Shown here one piece after another: positions 1-8,737 of a DNA stretch of 64,000 nucleotides (the first letter of the stretch is position 1; each line of letters opens with the position of its first letter). The translations under genes were made by a program, and so were the position numbers. The notes beneath the pieces are model-generated. The model searched no databases and was not told the DNA's origin. It saw only the letters and a program-made list of their open reading frames with translations. Source of the DNA: Chryseobacterium sp. C-71 (GTDB lineage Bacteria > Bacteroidota > Bacteroidia > Flavobacteriales > Weeksellaceae); contig NZ_CP087131.1 of NCBI RefSeq assembly GCF_020911865.1, forward strand, positions 1 to 64,000, written 5' to 3'.

Positions 1-1455
1 ATGGATGAAAATTTAATGATGATATGGCAGAAGTGCCTTCAGTTTATGCGAGATAATTTAAACGCGGCTGAAGATAATTCTGATCTTAAAAAACTCGAAA
101 AATCCTTCGACTTACTGTTTGATAAAGTGCAGCCAATTTCATTGGTTGACAACAATTTGACGTTGATGGTTCCGAGTGATTTTTACAAAGAATATATTGA
201 AGATAATTACTTATCGTTGCTTTCTGCTGCCCTGAAGAAAAACATCGGTAAAGGCGTTAAACTTTGGTATTCGGTAATGGAAAATAAGCCAAGCGGTTTA
301 GAAAAGCCCGTTACGATGAATATGAAAGGCAAAACCGTTCCTACACCAAAAATGCAGGAAACAATGCCTCAGGGTTTTTCATCTAATATTGTTAATCCTT
401 TCGTTGTTCCGGGAATTAAAAAAGTAAATATTGATTCTAACCTGAAAGCTGATTTTTCTTTCGATAATTATGTGGAAGGTGAGAGCAACAAGTTTGCTTC
501 TACGGTTGCCAGATCTATAGCAAAAAGGCCTGGTTCTACGGCATTTAACCCACTATTTTTATACGGAGGTTATGGTGTTGGTAAAACCCACCTTGGTCAG
601 GCGGTTGGTCTTGAAGTGAAAAGCCAGTTTCCGGATAAAGTGGTTCTTTATCTTTCTTCAGAAAAATTTATCCAGCAGTTTATTTCAGCTGCGAAAGCTC
701 ATAAACAGACGGAGTTTGCTAATTTTTACCAAATGGTAGATGTTCTGATTATCGATGATATTCAGTTCTTATCTGGTAAATCGGCAACACAGGACAGTTT
801 CTTCCATATTTTTGATTATCTGCATCAAAACGGAAAGCAGATTATCCTGACTTCAGATAAAGCTCCTGTCGATATTATGGATATTCAGGACAGAATTGTT
901 TCCCGTTTCAAATGGGGACTTTCTGCAGAGATCAAATCTCCCGATTTAGATACAAGAAGAAAAATTATCGTTGATAAACTAAGCAGAGACGGAATCGTTT
1001 TGGCAGATGATATGTTAGACTTCCTTGCTGCAGAAGCAAAAACCAACGTAAGAGAATTGATTGGTGTTATCAATTCAGTGATTGCTTATTCTACAATTTA
1101 CAAATCAGATTTAAGTCTTGAATTATTAAAGGAAACCATCAATAAGATTGCTGCCAATCAGAAAAAGGTCATCAATATTCCTTACATTCAGGAAGTTGTA
1201 TGTGAGTATTTCGGAATCAAAAGAGAGCAGCTTTTATCTAAAACAAGAAAAAGAGAAATCGCTTTACCAAGACAATTAGCGATGTATTTTGCTAAAGAAT
1301 TTACCAATGCAACATTTACTAAAATTGGTGAAGAAATGGGAGGGAAAGACCACTCAACGGTGATGTACGCTTGCGATACGATAAAAGATGTTTCTAAAAT
1401 TGATAAGGAAATTAAAAAATACGTAAAAGAATTGACAGAGAAAATCAAGCATTAA
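1..1455 (+). CDS. dnaA: Chromosomal replication initiator protein DnaA
   Basis: DnaA binds origin boxes as an ATP-driven filament and opens oriC. The 484-aa product has all expected parts. An N-terminal helicase-loading domain (about 1-90) is followed by a variable linker (95-145). The AAA+ domain has Walker A GGYGVGKT at 189-196, Walker B LIIDDIQF at about 249-256 and the sensor/arginine segment SRFKWG near 301. The C-terminal domain IV carries the DnaA signature KDHSTV at 449-454 for box recognition. The ATG is base 1, so its promoter and any upstream origin are outside the window. A strong terminator follows at 1478-1510. The length is normal for the family. Confidence 0.98.
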   Translation: MDENLMMIWQKCLQFMRDNLNAAEDNSDLKKLEKSFDLLFDKVQPISLVDNNLTLMVPSDFYKEYIEDNYLSLLSAALKKNIGKGVKLWYSVMENKPSGLEKPVTMNMKGKTVPTPKMQETMPQGFSSNIVNPFVVPGIKKVNIDSNLKADFSFDNYVEGESNKFASTVARSIAKRPGSTAFNPLFLYGGYGVGKTHLGQAVGLEVKSQFPDKVVLYLSSEKFIQQFISAAKAHKQTEFANFYQMVDVLIIDDIQFLSGKSATQDSFFHIFDYLHQNGKQIILTSDKAPVDIMDIQDRIVSRFKWGLSAEIKSPDLDTRRKIIVDKLSRDGIVLADDMLDFLAAEAKTNVRELIGVINSVIAYSTIYKSDLSLELLKETINKIAANQKKVINIPYIQEVVCEYFGIKREQLLSKTRKREIALPRQLAMYFAKEFTNATFTKIGEEMGGKDHSTVMYACDTIKDVSKIDKEIKKYVKELTEKIKH

Positions 1456-1477
1456 TCTGTAATTTAAAATAATAGGA

Positions 1478-1510
1478 AAATGGAGAATAAATTTTGTTCT
1501 CCATTTTTTA
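1478..1510 (+). terminator. Rho-independent terminator after dnaA
   Basis: AAATGGAGAA pairs with TTCTCCATTT around a 9-base loop and runs into a T-tract, 20 bases after the dnaA stop. It separates dnaA from the phosphatase gene. Confidence 0.85.
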
Positions 1511-1555
1511 TTTAATTTTGTCAACTGAAAATATATAATTCTAAAATTTAGTTCA

Positions 1556-2026
1556 ATGAAAATACTGATGGTTTGTTTAGGAAATATCTGCAGAAGTCCG
1601 CTTGCTGAAGGAATTTTAAGATCTAAACTTCCTGACAATTTTTTTGTTGATTCTGTAGGTACAATTTCAATGCATGAAGGAGAAACACCTGACAAAAGAG
1701 CCGTGAAAACCGCGGCCAATCACGGCATTGATATTTCAAGACAAAAATCCAGACCACTTCTTATATCAGATTTAGATAAATTTGATAAAATCTATTGTAT
1801 GGATTTGAAGAATCTTGAAGATGTGATTTTTATGACTAAAAATGAAGAGCAACGTCAGAAAGTTCATCTGTTTTTAGAAGAAGCTGGAAATCATCAAAAC
1901 TCAGAAGTTCCTGATCCTTACTGGGGCGACATCAATGATTTTGAAAATGTTTTTCAGTTATTGGATAATGCATGCAATAAAATTTCACATCAATTACAGC
2001 AACAGGTTATCACTAATAAGATATAG
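1556..2026 (+). CDS. Low-molecular-weight protein-tyrosine phosphatase
   Basis: This is a cytoplasmic phosphatase of the LMW-PTP/arsenate reductase fold. The phosphate-binding loop CLGNICRS is at 7-14, with nucleophile Cys7 and Arg13. The general-acid motif DPYWGD is at 120-125. The 156-aa length is typical. In Bacteroidota such enzymes dephosphorylate tyrosine kinases of polysaccharide export or act on other proteins, but no kinase is adjacent, so the substrate is unknown. It sits between dnaA and a methylase gene on the same strand, with 44 bases to the next start. Confidence 0.93.
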   Translation: MKILMVCLGNICRSPLAEGILRSKLPDNFFVDSVGTISMHEGETPDKRAVKTAANHGIDISRQKSRPLLISDLDKFDKIYCMDLKNLEDVIFMTKNEEQRQKVHLFLEEAGNHQNSEVPDPYWGDINDFENVFQLLDNACNKISHQLQQQVITNKI

Positions 2027-2070
2027 AATACATATTTTTTTCATTAAAATTCAACTCATAATTTACAACA

Positions 2071-2769
2071 ATGCTTTTCTTAATTCCTGCCTATCTTTCA
2101 GAAAATACCCCAATCACTCATTTTTCACCAGTGATTAAAGATTATATCATGCAGACCGACTTTTTCTTTGTTGAAAATGAAAAAACTGCAAGAAAAGTGA
2201 TCAAGTTTTTCGCTCCAGAGAAAAAGCAAGCAGATTTAAAGTTATTTCTTTTAGATAAATACACAGAAAATTCTGACATTAAAGAAGCTCAGGACAGAAT
2301 GCTCAACGGTCAGGATTTCGGATTATTATCAGAAGCCGGACTTCCTTGTATCGCAGACCCTGGAAATCTGATTGTAAAATGGTGTCATGAGAAAAAAATC
2401 AGAGTGATTCCTATTTCTGGGCCTTCATCGATTATTTTAGCTTTAATTTCAAGCGGTTTTAACGGTCAGGAATTTACCTTTAACGGTTATCTTCCGATAG
2501 AAAAAGGCGAAAAGAAAAAGAGAATCCAATATCTGGAAAGTGAACTTCAAAAAACGGGTTATACCCAGATTTTCATGGAAACGCCTTACAGAAATAATGC
2601 GCTCTTCGATGATTTGTGTAAATTTCTTTCACCCAATACAAAGCTTTGCATTGCTGCAAACATTAATGATTCGGAGCATGAATTCATAAAAACTTTAAGC
2701 ATTAAGGACTGGCAGAAACAAAAACCTGAATTACATAAAATTCCTGCGGTGTTCGTTTTAGGAAAATAA
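2071..2769 (+). CDS. SAM-dependent methyltransferase, RsmI/tetrapyrrole-methylase family (short form)
   Basis: The product belongs to the TP_methylase family. The sequence shows the SAM-pocket segment GLLSEAGLPCIADPG (84-98), the SGPSS turn (116-120) and the FNGYLP motif (137-142), in the same order as RsmI, the 16S rRNA 2'-O-methyltransferase for C1402. At 232 aa it is shorter than RsmI (about 280), and its N-terminus lacks the usual VATPIGNLxD opening. It may therefore be a paralogue with a different substrate. The ATG at 2071 lies 44 bases after the phosphatase stop, so co-transcription is plausible. Confidence 0.85.
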   Translation: MLFLIPAYLSENTPITHFSPVIKDYIMQTDFFFVENEKTARKVIKFFAPEKKQADLKLFLLDKYTENSDIKEAQDRMLNGQDFGLLSEAGLPCIADPGNLIVKWCHEKKIRVIPISGPSSIILALISSGFNGQEFTFNGYLPIEKGEKKKRIQYLESELQKTGYTQIFMETPYRNNALFDDLCKFLSPNTKLCIAANINDSEHEFIKTLSIKDWQKQKPELHKIPAVFVLGK

Positions 2770-2784
2770 AATTGAATATTTATC

Positions 2785-2816
2785 TCTCGCAGATTTTGCT
2801 GATTACGCAGATTTAT
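2785..2816. repeat. Short dispersed GCAGATT-type repeat
   Basis: An intergenic run in which CGCAGATT occurs twice around TTTGCTGATTA. It forms degenerate 10-13 base periodic units. It looks like an intergenic repeat and not a coding or regulatory site; its identity as a genome-wide family is inferred. Confidence 0.35.
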
Positions 2817-2954
2817 TTTTAAACATAATGTCATTCGTGGAATTCATTTGTGAAATTTATGTTTAAGAAATTCTTTATTTATTATTTAACAGCCATTAAC
2901 AACTCTTTAGCATCATTCTTGTCTATACATACCTATAACATTAAAAAATATAAT

Positions 2955-3332
2955 ATGTCTGACAAAAAATTAGCAGGTCTTTGGATCGATACCCAAAAAG
3001 CTGTAGTCGTAAAAAATCATGATGCTCAAAATGCATTCAAATTTTTCTTATGCAGTCCGGTGAAAGCAATTATTCAACACGGAAACTCAAGTGAAAATGC
3101 AGGTAATAATGCTGAACAAACGAATAAAGTTAAATTTTTCAAGGAAGTTGAACATCTGCTTACAAATTCTGAAGAAGTATTGATTACAGGTCCTGGCACA
3201 ATTCAGGAGGAATTGAAAAAGTATCTGCATGACACCGCTCAGTTTAAAGATTTAAAAATCACTTTAGAAACTTCGCAACAAATGTCTGATGAGCAGGTTT
3301 TAGAAACTGTAAAATCGCATTTTAATGCCTAG
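2955..3332 (+). CDS. Conserved hypothetical protein (125 aa)
   Basis: I do not recognise a named family with certainty. The product starts MSDKKLAGLWIDTQKAVVV and ends with an alpha/beta segment. That segment has a beta-strand-turn EEVLITGPG (about 78-86) and a final helix, reminiscent of the C-terminal domain of eRF1/Dom34-like (baeRF) proteins; this resemblance is an inference from pattern only. The frame stays open upstream to 2850, but that extension is hydrophobic and AT-rich, so the ATG at 2955 is preferred. A terminator follows at 3353-3388. Confidence 0.7.
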   Translation: MSDKKLAGLWIDTQKAVVVKNHDAQNAFKFFLCSPVKAIIQHGNSSENAGNNAEQTNKVKFFKEVEHLLTNSEEVLITGPGTIQEELKKYLHDTAQFKDLKITLETSQQMSDEQVLETVKSHFNA

Positions 3333-3352
3333 ATAAATTATTTATTGCAATG

Positions 3353-3388
3353 AAACATCCGAATACCACAAGTATTCGGATGTTTTTT
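3353..3388 (+). terminator. Rho-independent terminator
   Basis: AAACATCCGAATAC pairs perfectly with GTATTCGGATGTTT around CACAA and is followed by a T-run. It lies between the 125-aa gene and the converging DUF4349 lipoprotein gene. Confidence 0.88.
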
Positions 3389-3399
3389 GTTTTATGATT

Positions 3400-4299
3400 T
3401 TATTTTTTAACTCTGTTTTTCCTCCACTTTTTCCAAACGAAAATGATTATTGGAATCAGTAATAAGAAAGGCCAAAAAGAAATAATTCCTAAAAAGAAAG
3501 CTATGAAACTATTCCAGCCTTCTGTAATAGAATCTCCAAAACGGCTTCCAAAACCTATTTTTGATGTTGCTGAACTTCTTACTTTTTCTTTATACAGCAT
3601 TAATTCCAAGGTACTGTAGTTGACTCGGTCGTCGATAAAACGAAGTCGTCCTTCCGAAACATCAATCTCATCTTCCAGTTCCCGAATATTTTCCTGAATT
3701 TCCAACATGTCTTTTGTGGTTTTTGCACTTCGCAACATATCACGGTATTTTTCCAGATAAATCTTCTTGTTATCTAACTTGATGGAAACATCTGTGTACT
3801 CTTCTGTCACGTCATCAGAAGCAATATTTTTGGATAATACAGAACCAACGCCATTAGAAAAAGAATTGATTAAAGCATCAAAATTTTTATGCGGAACACG
3901 GATTGTGAAAAACTGTTTTTCAGCAATATCAGTATTATTAAAACGTTCAGTTTGGATGTATGCGTTATTGTTTTTTACAATTTCATTTACCTGTTGATGA
4001 GCTTTTTTTATATCCCCAACCTGAATTTCAAGATCACCATTTTTGATAATTTTCTTGGCAATACTATTATTTTGTGGTGCTGAGACATTTGGTGTTGTGT
4101 TTACGGCCTTTGCGGAAACTGAACTTATCGGAACTTCTTCTTTTGGTGGCGGAGGCGGAATCATCATATTCATTGACGCACCTGTTGCTTTGTCGTCTTC
4201 GATGATCTCAACTAAATCTGCTTTTACTTCATGTTGATTTTCAGATTTGTTACAATTAAAAAGGATCAAACAAAATAATGGTAAAATTATCTTTTTCAT
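3400..4299 (-). CDS. DUF4349 domain lipoprotein
   Basis: This is a putative envelope lipoprotein of 299 aa. The signal peptide MKKIILPLFCLILFNC ends in a lipobox cysteine, which predicts lipidation. A Pro-rich linker follows (PPPPPKEE), then the DUF4349 domain: a periplasmic alpha/beta domain with a central coiled-coil hairpin (about 175-215, EIQENIRELEDEID). A single C-terminal TM helix (about 268-288, FIAFFLGIISFWPFLLL) is followed by a basic tail. The frame extends to 4314 only through a TTG; the ATG at 4299 gives a proper signal peptide. Function of the family is unknown. Confidence 0.88.
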   Translation of the reverse strand: MKKIILPLFCLILFNCNKSENQHEVKADLVEIIEDDKATGASMNMMIPPPPPKEEVPISSVSAKAVNTTPNVSAPQNNSIAKKIIKNGDLEIQVGDIKKAHQQVNEIVKNNNAYIQTERFNNTDIAEKQFFTIRVPHKNFDALINSFSNGVGSVLSKNIASDDVTEEYTDVSIKLDNKKIYLEKYRDMLRSAKTTKDMLEIQENIRELEDEIDVSEGRLRFIDDRVNYSTLELMLYKEKVRSSATSKIGFGSRFGDSITEGWNSFIAFFLGIISFWPFLLLIPIIIFVWKKWRKNRVKK

Positions 4300-4438
4300 A
4301 AATGAATTTTTCAATGTGGTATCAAAAAACGTGCTTGAGGTTTTATTTGTTATAAATATCTCAAATATTTTAATTGGAATTAATTAATAATTCGCTGTAA
4401 GACTGTTACAGTTAAATTTTAATTAATATTTTTATAAA

Positions 4439-5506
4439 ATGAAAAAAAGTCTTTTAGTATTTATCTTCTCTCCATTTTTAATTTTTGCTCAGGAATCTCC
4501 GAAATTAACGGATGAAATGGCTATAAAGCTCTCTGAAAAGCCATTGCACTGTATTAATCAGGAATATCCTAATAAAACAGCACACATTATCAATACTGCA
4601 AATGAAGTTCATCTAACACCAAAAGATCTTCATCCAAGCTTTTATGGATGTTTCGATTGGCATTCTTCTGTTCATGGACATTGGATGCTGGTTCGTTTGT
4701 TAAAGACCAAACCCAATTTATCCGTTGCTAAAGACATTGAAAATATTTTAGATAATTCATTTAAGAAGGAAAATCTTCAAGTGGAAGCAGATTATTTTAC
4801 AAAATATCAGCTGACGACAACTTTCGAGCGAACGTATGGTTGGGCTTGGCTTCTCAAGTTAGACGAAGAACTCATGAGCTGGAATCATCCGAAAGCAAAG
4901 ATCTGGCATGAGAATTTAAAACCTCTTACTGACAAAATTCTTGCTTCATGGAAAACGTATTTGCCTAAACAAACTTATCCAAACAGAACTGGAGTTCATC
5001 CTAACACAGCATTTGCAATGGTTTTTGCGTTGGACTGGGCAAGAGCTGCTAAGGATAAAGATTTTGAAAACCAATTGACTGAAAAAGCAAAATATTTCTA
5101 TTTAAATAATACAAAAACTCCAGCATATCTTGAACCTGATGGTTCAGATTTTTTCTCGCCAAGCCTTGAAATTGCCGACTTAATGCGTAGAATTCTTCCC
5201 CAAAAAGAATTTGTAAAATGGCTGGATAACTTCTATGAAAAAAGAAGTTTGGAAAATATTGAGAAGATTCCTGTTGTGAGTGATCTGAGCGATTATCAAA
5301 CTGTTCATCTTGTGGGCTTATCTTTCACAAAAGCATGGTGTATGAAAGGAATTGCTAAGACACTTCCTGATAATCATCCATTGAAAAAACAATTTCAGAA
5401 AACAGCAACCATCTTTTTGAACAATGGACTTCCATTATTATTCCAAGGAAATTATGGAGGAGATCATTGGTTGGCAAGTTTTGCAGTGTATGCTTTGGAA
5501 GATTAA
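4439..5506 (+). CDS. DUF2891 family secreted protein
   Basis: A 355-aa protein with an N-terminal signal peptide (MKKSLLVFIFSPFLIFAQ, cleavage after FAQ). The mature part begins with the DUF2891 hallmark around CFDWHSSVHGHWM (about 76-88) and has further conserved Trp/His-rich helices (GWAWLLKLDEEL, GDHWLASFAVYAL). The pattern suggests an alpha/alpha-barrel resembling glycan-acting enzymes, but no activity is established for this family. It is transcribed alone and diverges from the DUF4349 gene across 139 bases. Confidence 0.87.
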   Translation: MKKSLLVFIFSPFLIFAQESPKLTDEMAIKLSEKPLHCINQEYPNKTAHIINTANEVHLTPKDLHPSFYGCFDWHSSVHGHWMLVRLLKTKPNLSVAKDIENILDNSFKKENLQVEADYFTKYQLTTTFERTYGWAWLLKLDEELMSWNHPKAKIWHENLKPLTDKILASWKTYLPKQTYPNRTGVHPNTAFAMVFALDWARAAKDKDFENQLTEKAKYFYLNNTKTPAYLEPDGSDFFSPSLEIADLMRRILPQKEFVKWLDNFYEKRSLENIEKIPVVSDLSDYQTVHLVGLSFTKAWCMKGIAKTLPDNHPLKKQFQKTATIFLNNGLPLLFQGNYGGDHWLASFAVYALED

Positions 5507-5656
5507 TTTGAATTTAAATTACTTTATACTGAAATTACTTTCTGAAAAATAGTATTTCATTGCTAAGTAGAACGCCATTGTATACCTTAAAAATATACAA
5601 AAAGCTTTTAACAAAAATCTTTGCTTAACCTTGCGTTTAAAAAACAAAATTTAAAA

Positions 5657-6130
5657 TCAATATCTAATCCCCAACTTCTTCAAGACAAAACTCAACAACC
5701 AAATCGGTCCAATCAAAAGAAACTGTAGATCTTTCAAAAATGACGGCTTCTTACCCTCAATTTTATGTCCAACAAATTGTAAAATCCATGTAATTACAAA
5801 AACTGCGAGAAAAATCATCCACGATTTGTTTCCAAAATGAATATTGAAAGCATATGCCAAATGCTCCATCAAAAGCATTGCAAAAATCATAATAAAACCA
5901 ATTAGAAGAGAAAGTCTGAGATAAAATAAAGTCACCAAAATAACAACAATCAAACTAACCAGACTGATACATCCAAAGTAAGGCGCACAAAAATGTGGGG
6001 AAGGAATCAAAGAAATAAATCCTAAAATCGTCCAAAAGATAAGCGGAACACAGATCCAGTGAATCAGCTTGTTGGTGGAATTTCTGTGGCTTTCGGCATA
6101 TTCTGCGAAAAGTAAATCGATCTTTCTCAT
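5657..6130 (-). CDS. DUF962 / Mpo1-like integral membrane protein
   Basis: A 157-aa membrane protein starting MRKIDLLFAEYAESHRN, the conserved opening of the DUF962 (YGL010w/Mpo1) family. The NKLIHWICVPLIFW segment contains the histidine conserved in this family. Four hydrophobic stretches follow. Yeast Mpo1 is an Fe(II)-dependent dioxygenase acting on 2-hydroxy fatty acids; whether the bacterial protein does the same is not shown. It is divergent from the AraC gene, with 70 bases between the starts. Confidence 0.88.
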   Translation of the reverse strand: MRKIDLLFAEYAESHRNSTNKLIHWICVPLIFWTILGFISLIPSPHFCAPYFGCISLVSLIVVILVTLFYLRLSLLIGFIMIFAMLLMEHLAYAFNIHFGNKSWMIFLAVFVITWILQFVGHKIEGKKPSFLKDLQFLLIGPIWLLSFVLKKLGIRY

Positions 6131-6164
6131 ATTCTCAAATTTGGGTGTACTAAAATAATAAATT

Positions 6165-6196
6165 TTTGCAATCGAAAAAGAGATTGATTACATTTG
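6165..6196 (+). promoter_or_regulatory. Promoter of the AraC-family gene (Bacteroidota type)
   Basis: TTTG at 6165-6168 and TACATTTG at 6189-6196 are separated by 20 bases, matching the Bacteroidota -33 TTTG / -7 TAnnTTTG pattern. Only 4 bases separate the -7 box from the ATG at 6201, so the transcript should begin at or next to the start codon. Confidence 0.6.
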
Positions 6197-6200
6197 TCTT

Positions 6201-7046
6201 ATGTCCGCTTTAGAAAAATTCGGGGTTGAGATTTTTACGCAACATAATATCTTTGAAAGAATCTCCGCCGACAAACCTTTCCGTCCAGATAATCCTGCTT
6301 TTATCTTCATCAAAAGCGGTTCTATCAAACTGCGACAACATTTCAGCGACCTCGAATTGTCTGCGAATATGTTTATGGTGACTGACCCGCAGACGGTTTA
6401 CGAATTGATTTCCGTGAGCGACGATTTTCAGTCGAGGATGGTTTCTTACAAACGCGAATTTATTTCCGCTTTGTCTTTGAAATTCAACAGGTTGATAACG
6501 TACCGCTATTTCCGTCAGCAGATGAATGTGGGCGTTCCTTTTCATCAGGATGATATGGATTTGGTTTGGAAAAGTGTTAATTTTTTGAAATATATTCTCG
6601 ATTCTCAGACAGAAATGACGTATAAAAAGGAAATGGTGGAGCATCTTTTCTCGGTTTTCTGTTACCAAATGGCTGGAATTATATCCAGCGAGGACAGTAA
6701 CTCGATGAATCAAATGTCGAGACAGGAAGAGATTGTTTTCATTTTTCTCAATGATTTGGCTTCTCATCATCATAATGACAGAACGGTGGAATTCTACGCC
6801 GAGAGACAGTCGATTACAACCAGACATCTTTCATCGGTTGTAAAAGCGATTACGGGAAAGTCGGCGAGTCAGATTATTGCTTTAATTGTAATCAATGAGG
6901 CAAAAGTTTTATTAAATTCTTCTAAAAAGCCTGTTTCAGAGATTTCTACAATCCTTGGATTCAGCGACCAATATTCATTTTCTCACTTTTTTAAGAAACA
7001 TTTGGAGGTAAGTCCTTCTCAATACCGAAATCAGTTCGAAGGTTAA
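6201..7046 (+). CDS. AraC-family transcriptional regulator
   Basis: A 281-aa regulator with an N-terminal cupin-like sensing domain (1-150) and a C-terminal double helix-turn-helix (about 190-281). The first HTH covers TVEFYAERQSITTRHLSSVV. The second has the usual AraC signature VSEISTILGFSDQYSFSHFF, followed by SPSQYR. It lies 88 bases upstream of tolC on the same strand and at the head of the efflux genes, so it most likely controls them in response to a small effector. G+C and codon use seem slightly higher than in the neighbours. Confidence 0.93.
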   Translation: MSALEKFGVEIFTQHNIFERISADKPFRPDNPAFIFIKSGSIKLRQHFSDLELSANMFMVTDPQTVYELISVSDDFQSRMVSYKREFISALSLKFNRLITYRYFRQQMNVGVPFHQDDMDLVWKSVNFLKYILDSQTEMTYKKEMVEHLFSVFCYQMAGIISSEDSNSMNQMSRQEEIVFIFLNDLASHHHNDRTVEFYAERQSITTRHLSSVVKAITGKSASQIIALIVINEAKVLLNSSKKPVSEISTILGFSDQYSFSHFFKKHLEVSPSQYRNQFEG

Positions 7047-7134
7047 AATCCTACATTTGAACATCTTTTTCCAAATCTCAAACATTTGTTTGAGATTGCA
7101 GTCGTCGTAACTTTGCTTCGTAAAACAAGGTAAA

Positions 7135-8445
7135 ATGACAAAGAACATAAAAACAGCACTATCGCTTGTAGTGACTATCTTTCCTGCGCTGTTTTTTTCA
7201 CAAGAAATAAAACAGATGACAGCGAATGAAGTCGCCGAACTGGCACTTCAGAATCACTACCAGTTAAAAGTTTCTTCACAGAATATCAATATTGCTAAAC
7301 AACAAACTGATATTACCAAACTTCAAAAACTTCCTACGATAACGGCTTCTACGACTCAATTTTATTTGGGAAACGTAGTGGCAATTGACAAAGATTTTTC
7401 CAATTCTACAACCATTGAGATGCCTCATTACGGAAGTACTTATGGCGTGCAGGCTACTCAACTTATTTTTAAAGGTGGATTGGTTAATAAATCTATCGAA
7501 TTGGCGGGCCTTCGTGAACAGCTTTCTGAACTGGATTTAGAAAAGAATAAACAGGATGTGAAATTTTTGGTCATCTCTAATTATTTGGATGTTTATAAGA
7601 TTATTAATCAACAATCAGTTTTTGAAAACAATAAAAAATTGGCTCAACAACGATTGAAGAACATCAACGATTTTTACAAACAGGGAATGCTGACGAGAAA
7701 TGAAGTCATCCGTGCTGAATTAGCGATTAAAAATTTAGATCAGGGAATTCTAACGTTAGCTAACAACAGGAAAATCCTTAATTACAATTTAAATATTGCT
7801 TTGGGATTGCCTGCGGATACAGAAATTATTCCTGTTGAAAATTTAGGCAATAAAGAATCAGGAATTGGGATGGATTATTATTTAAATCTCGCTCATGACA
7901 GCAATCCGCAATTGAAATCTGCACAAACCAACATTGGTATTGCCGCTAAAAATATTGAGATTATTAAAACCGACAGAATGCCGACGCTTTCAGGTTTCGG
8001 TGGGTACAGTTTACAAAGACCTATTACCAATAGAAATCCTGTTTTGGATATGTACGCAAGCGGTTGGCAAGGTGGAATTTCTTTAAGCTACAACATTGAT
8101 AATTTATATAAAACCAAAGAAAAAGTAAAGTTGGGCGAACTGCAGAAAACGCAGGCTAATGACGCTTTGACTTTGACACAGCAGAATATTGATATGAATG
8201 TGAATGCTTCTTACGTGAAATATCAGGAAGCAATTCAACAAGCAGATATTTTAAATGATGCGAAAAGATTAGCCGAAGAAAATTATAAAATCACCGAAGC
8301 AAAATACCTGAATCAATTGGCTGTGCAGGCTGAAATGATTGATGCGCAAAATCAGAAACTTCAATCTGAACTGGACTTTGCGAATGCGGAAATCAATGTG
8401 CTATATCAATATTACAATTTATTGAAATCTACTGGGACGCTGTAA
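7135..8445 (+). CDS. TolC-family outer-membrane efflux protein
   Basis: The outer-membrane channel of a tripartite exporter. A signal peptide (MTKNIKTALSLVVTIFPALFFSQ) precedes two outer-membrane-efflux repeats of long amphipathic helices (about 25-220 and 230-436). Typical features are LQNHYQLKVSSQNINIAKQQ near the N-terminus and AEENYKITEAKYLNQLAVQAE near the end. The 436-aa length fits the Bacteroidota form. It follows the AraC gene and precedes hlyD/emrA-like and MFS genes, which together make one drug-efflux locus. Confidence 0.93.
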   Translation: MTKNIKTALSLVVTIFPALFFSQEIKQMTANEVAELALQNHYQLKVSSQNINIAKQQTDITKLQKLPTITASTTQFYLGNVVAIDKDFSNSTTIEMPHYGSTYGVQATQLIFKGGLVNKSIELAGLREQLSELDLEKNKQDVKFLVISNYLDVYKIINQQSVFENNKKLAQQRLKNINDFYKQGMLTRNEVIRAELAIKNLDQGILTLANNRKILNYNLNIALGLPADTEIIPVENLGNKESGIGMDYYLNLAHDSNPQLKSAQTNIGIAAKNIEIIKTDRMPTLSGFGGYSLQRPITNRNPVLDMYASGWQGGISLSYNIDNLYKTKEKVKLGELQKTQANDALTLTQQNIDMNVNASYVKYQEAIQQADILNDAKRLAEENYKITEAKYLNQLAVQAEMIDAQNQKLQSELDFANAEINVLYQYYNLLKSTGTL

Positions 8446-8737
8446 TAATTGAAACATTTTAAACGTACTAATGTTTTTTAACGCAAAGTTTTAAGATGGT
8501 TGAAAATAGCTTTAAGTGCGCAAAGATGAATCAACAAGTTGATTTTATTAAGCTGATGCATAAGCTTTGCGCAGCAAATTTATTTGCCTTTGCACACTAA
8601 AAATAAAAAGTATCAAACATTAAATCTTTGCGTGTAAAAATAAAACAAAAAATCTTTTATAAGTAAAACACCAAAAAGACATTAATAATAAAAAACTCTA
8701 AGAATTTCGTGTTCAAAAAAGATATAAAACAAAAACA
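8446..8737. repeat. Gap of 292 bases with a degenerate GCAAAG-type repeat (8473-8635)
   Basis: Between tolC and the adaptor gene, the stretch repeats short units such as AACGCAAAG, GCGCAAAGAT, CTTTGCGCAGC and CTTTGCGTG in both orientations. Similar sequence recurs at 14029-14112 and 61232-61303. No open gene is seen. It may weaken coupling between tolC and the adaptor gene without forming an obvious terminator. Confidence 0.5.

Noticed and set aside
1456..1555. Replication origin (DnaA boxes) downstream of dnaA
   Set aside because: No cluster of TTATCCACA-like boxes or AT-rich 13-mers was seen; the gap only holds a terminator and the next promoter region.
6210..6827. 205-codon open frame on the minus strand
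   Set aside because: It lies entirely opposite the AraC gene, has no family resemblance, and is explained by the codon use of the real gene.
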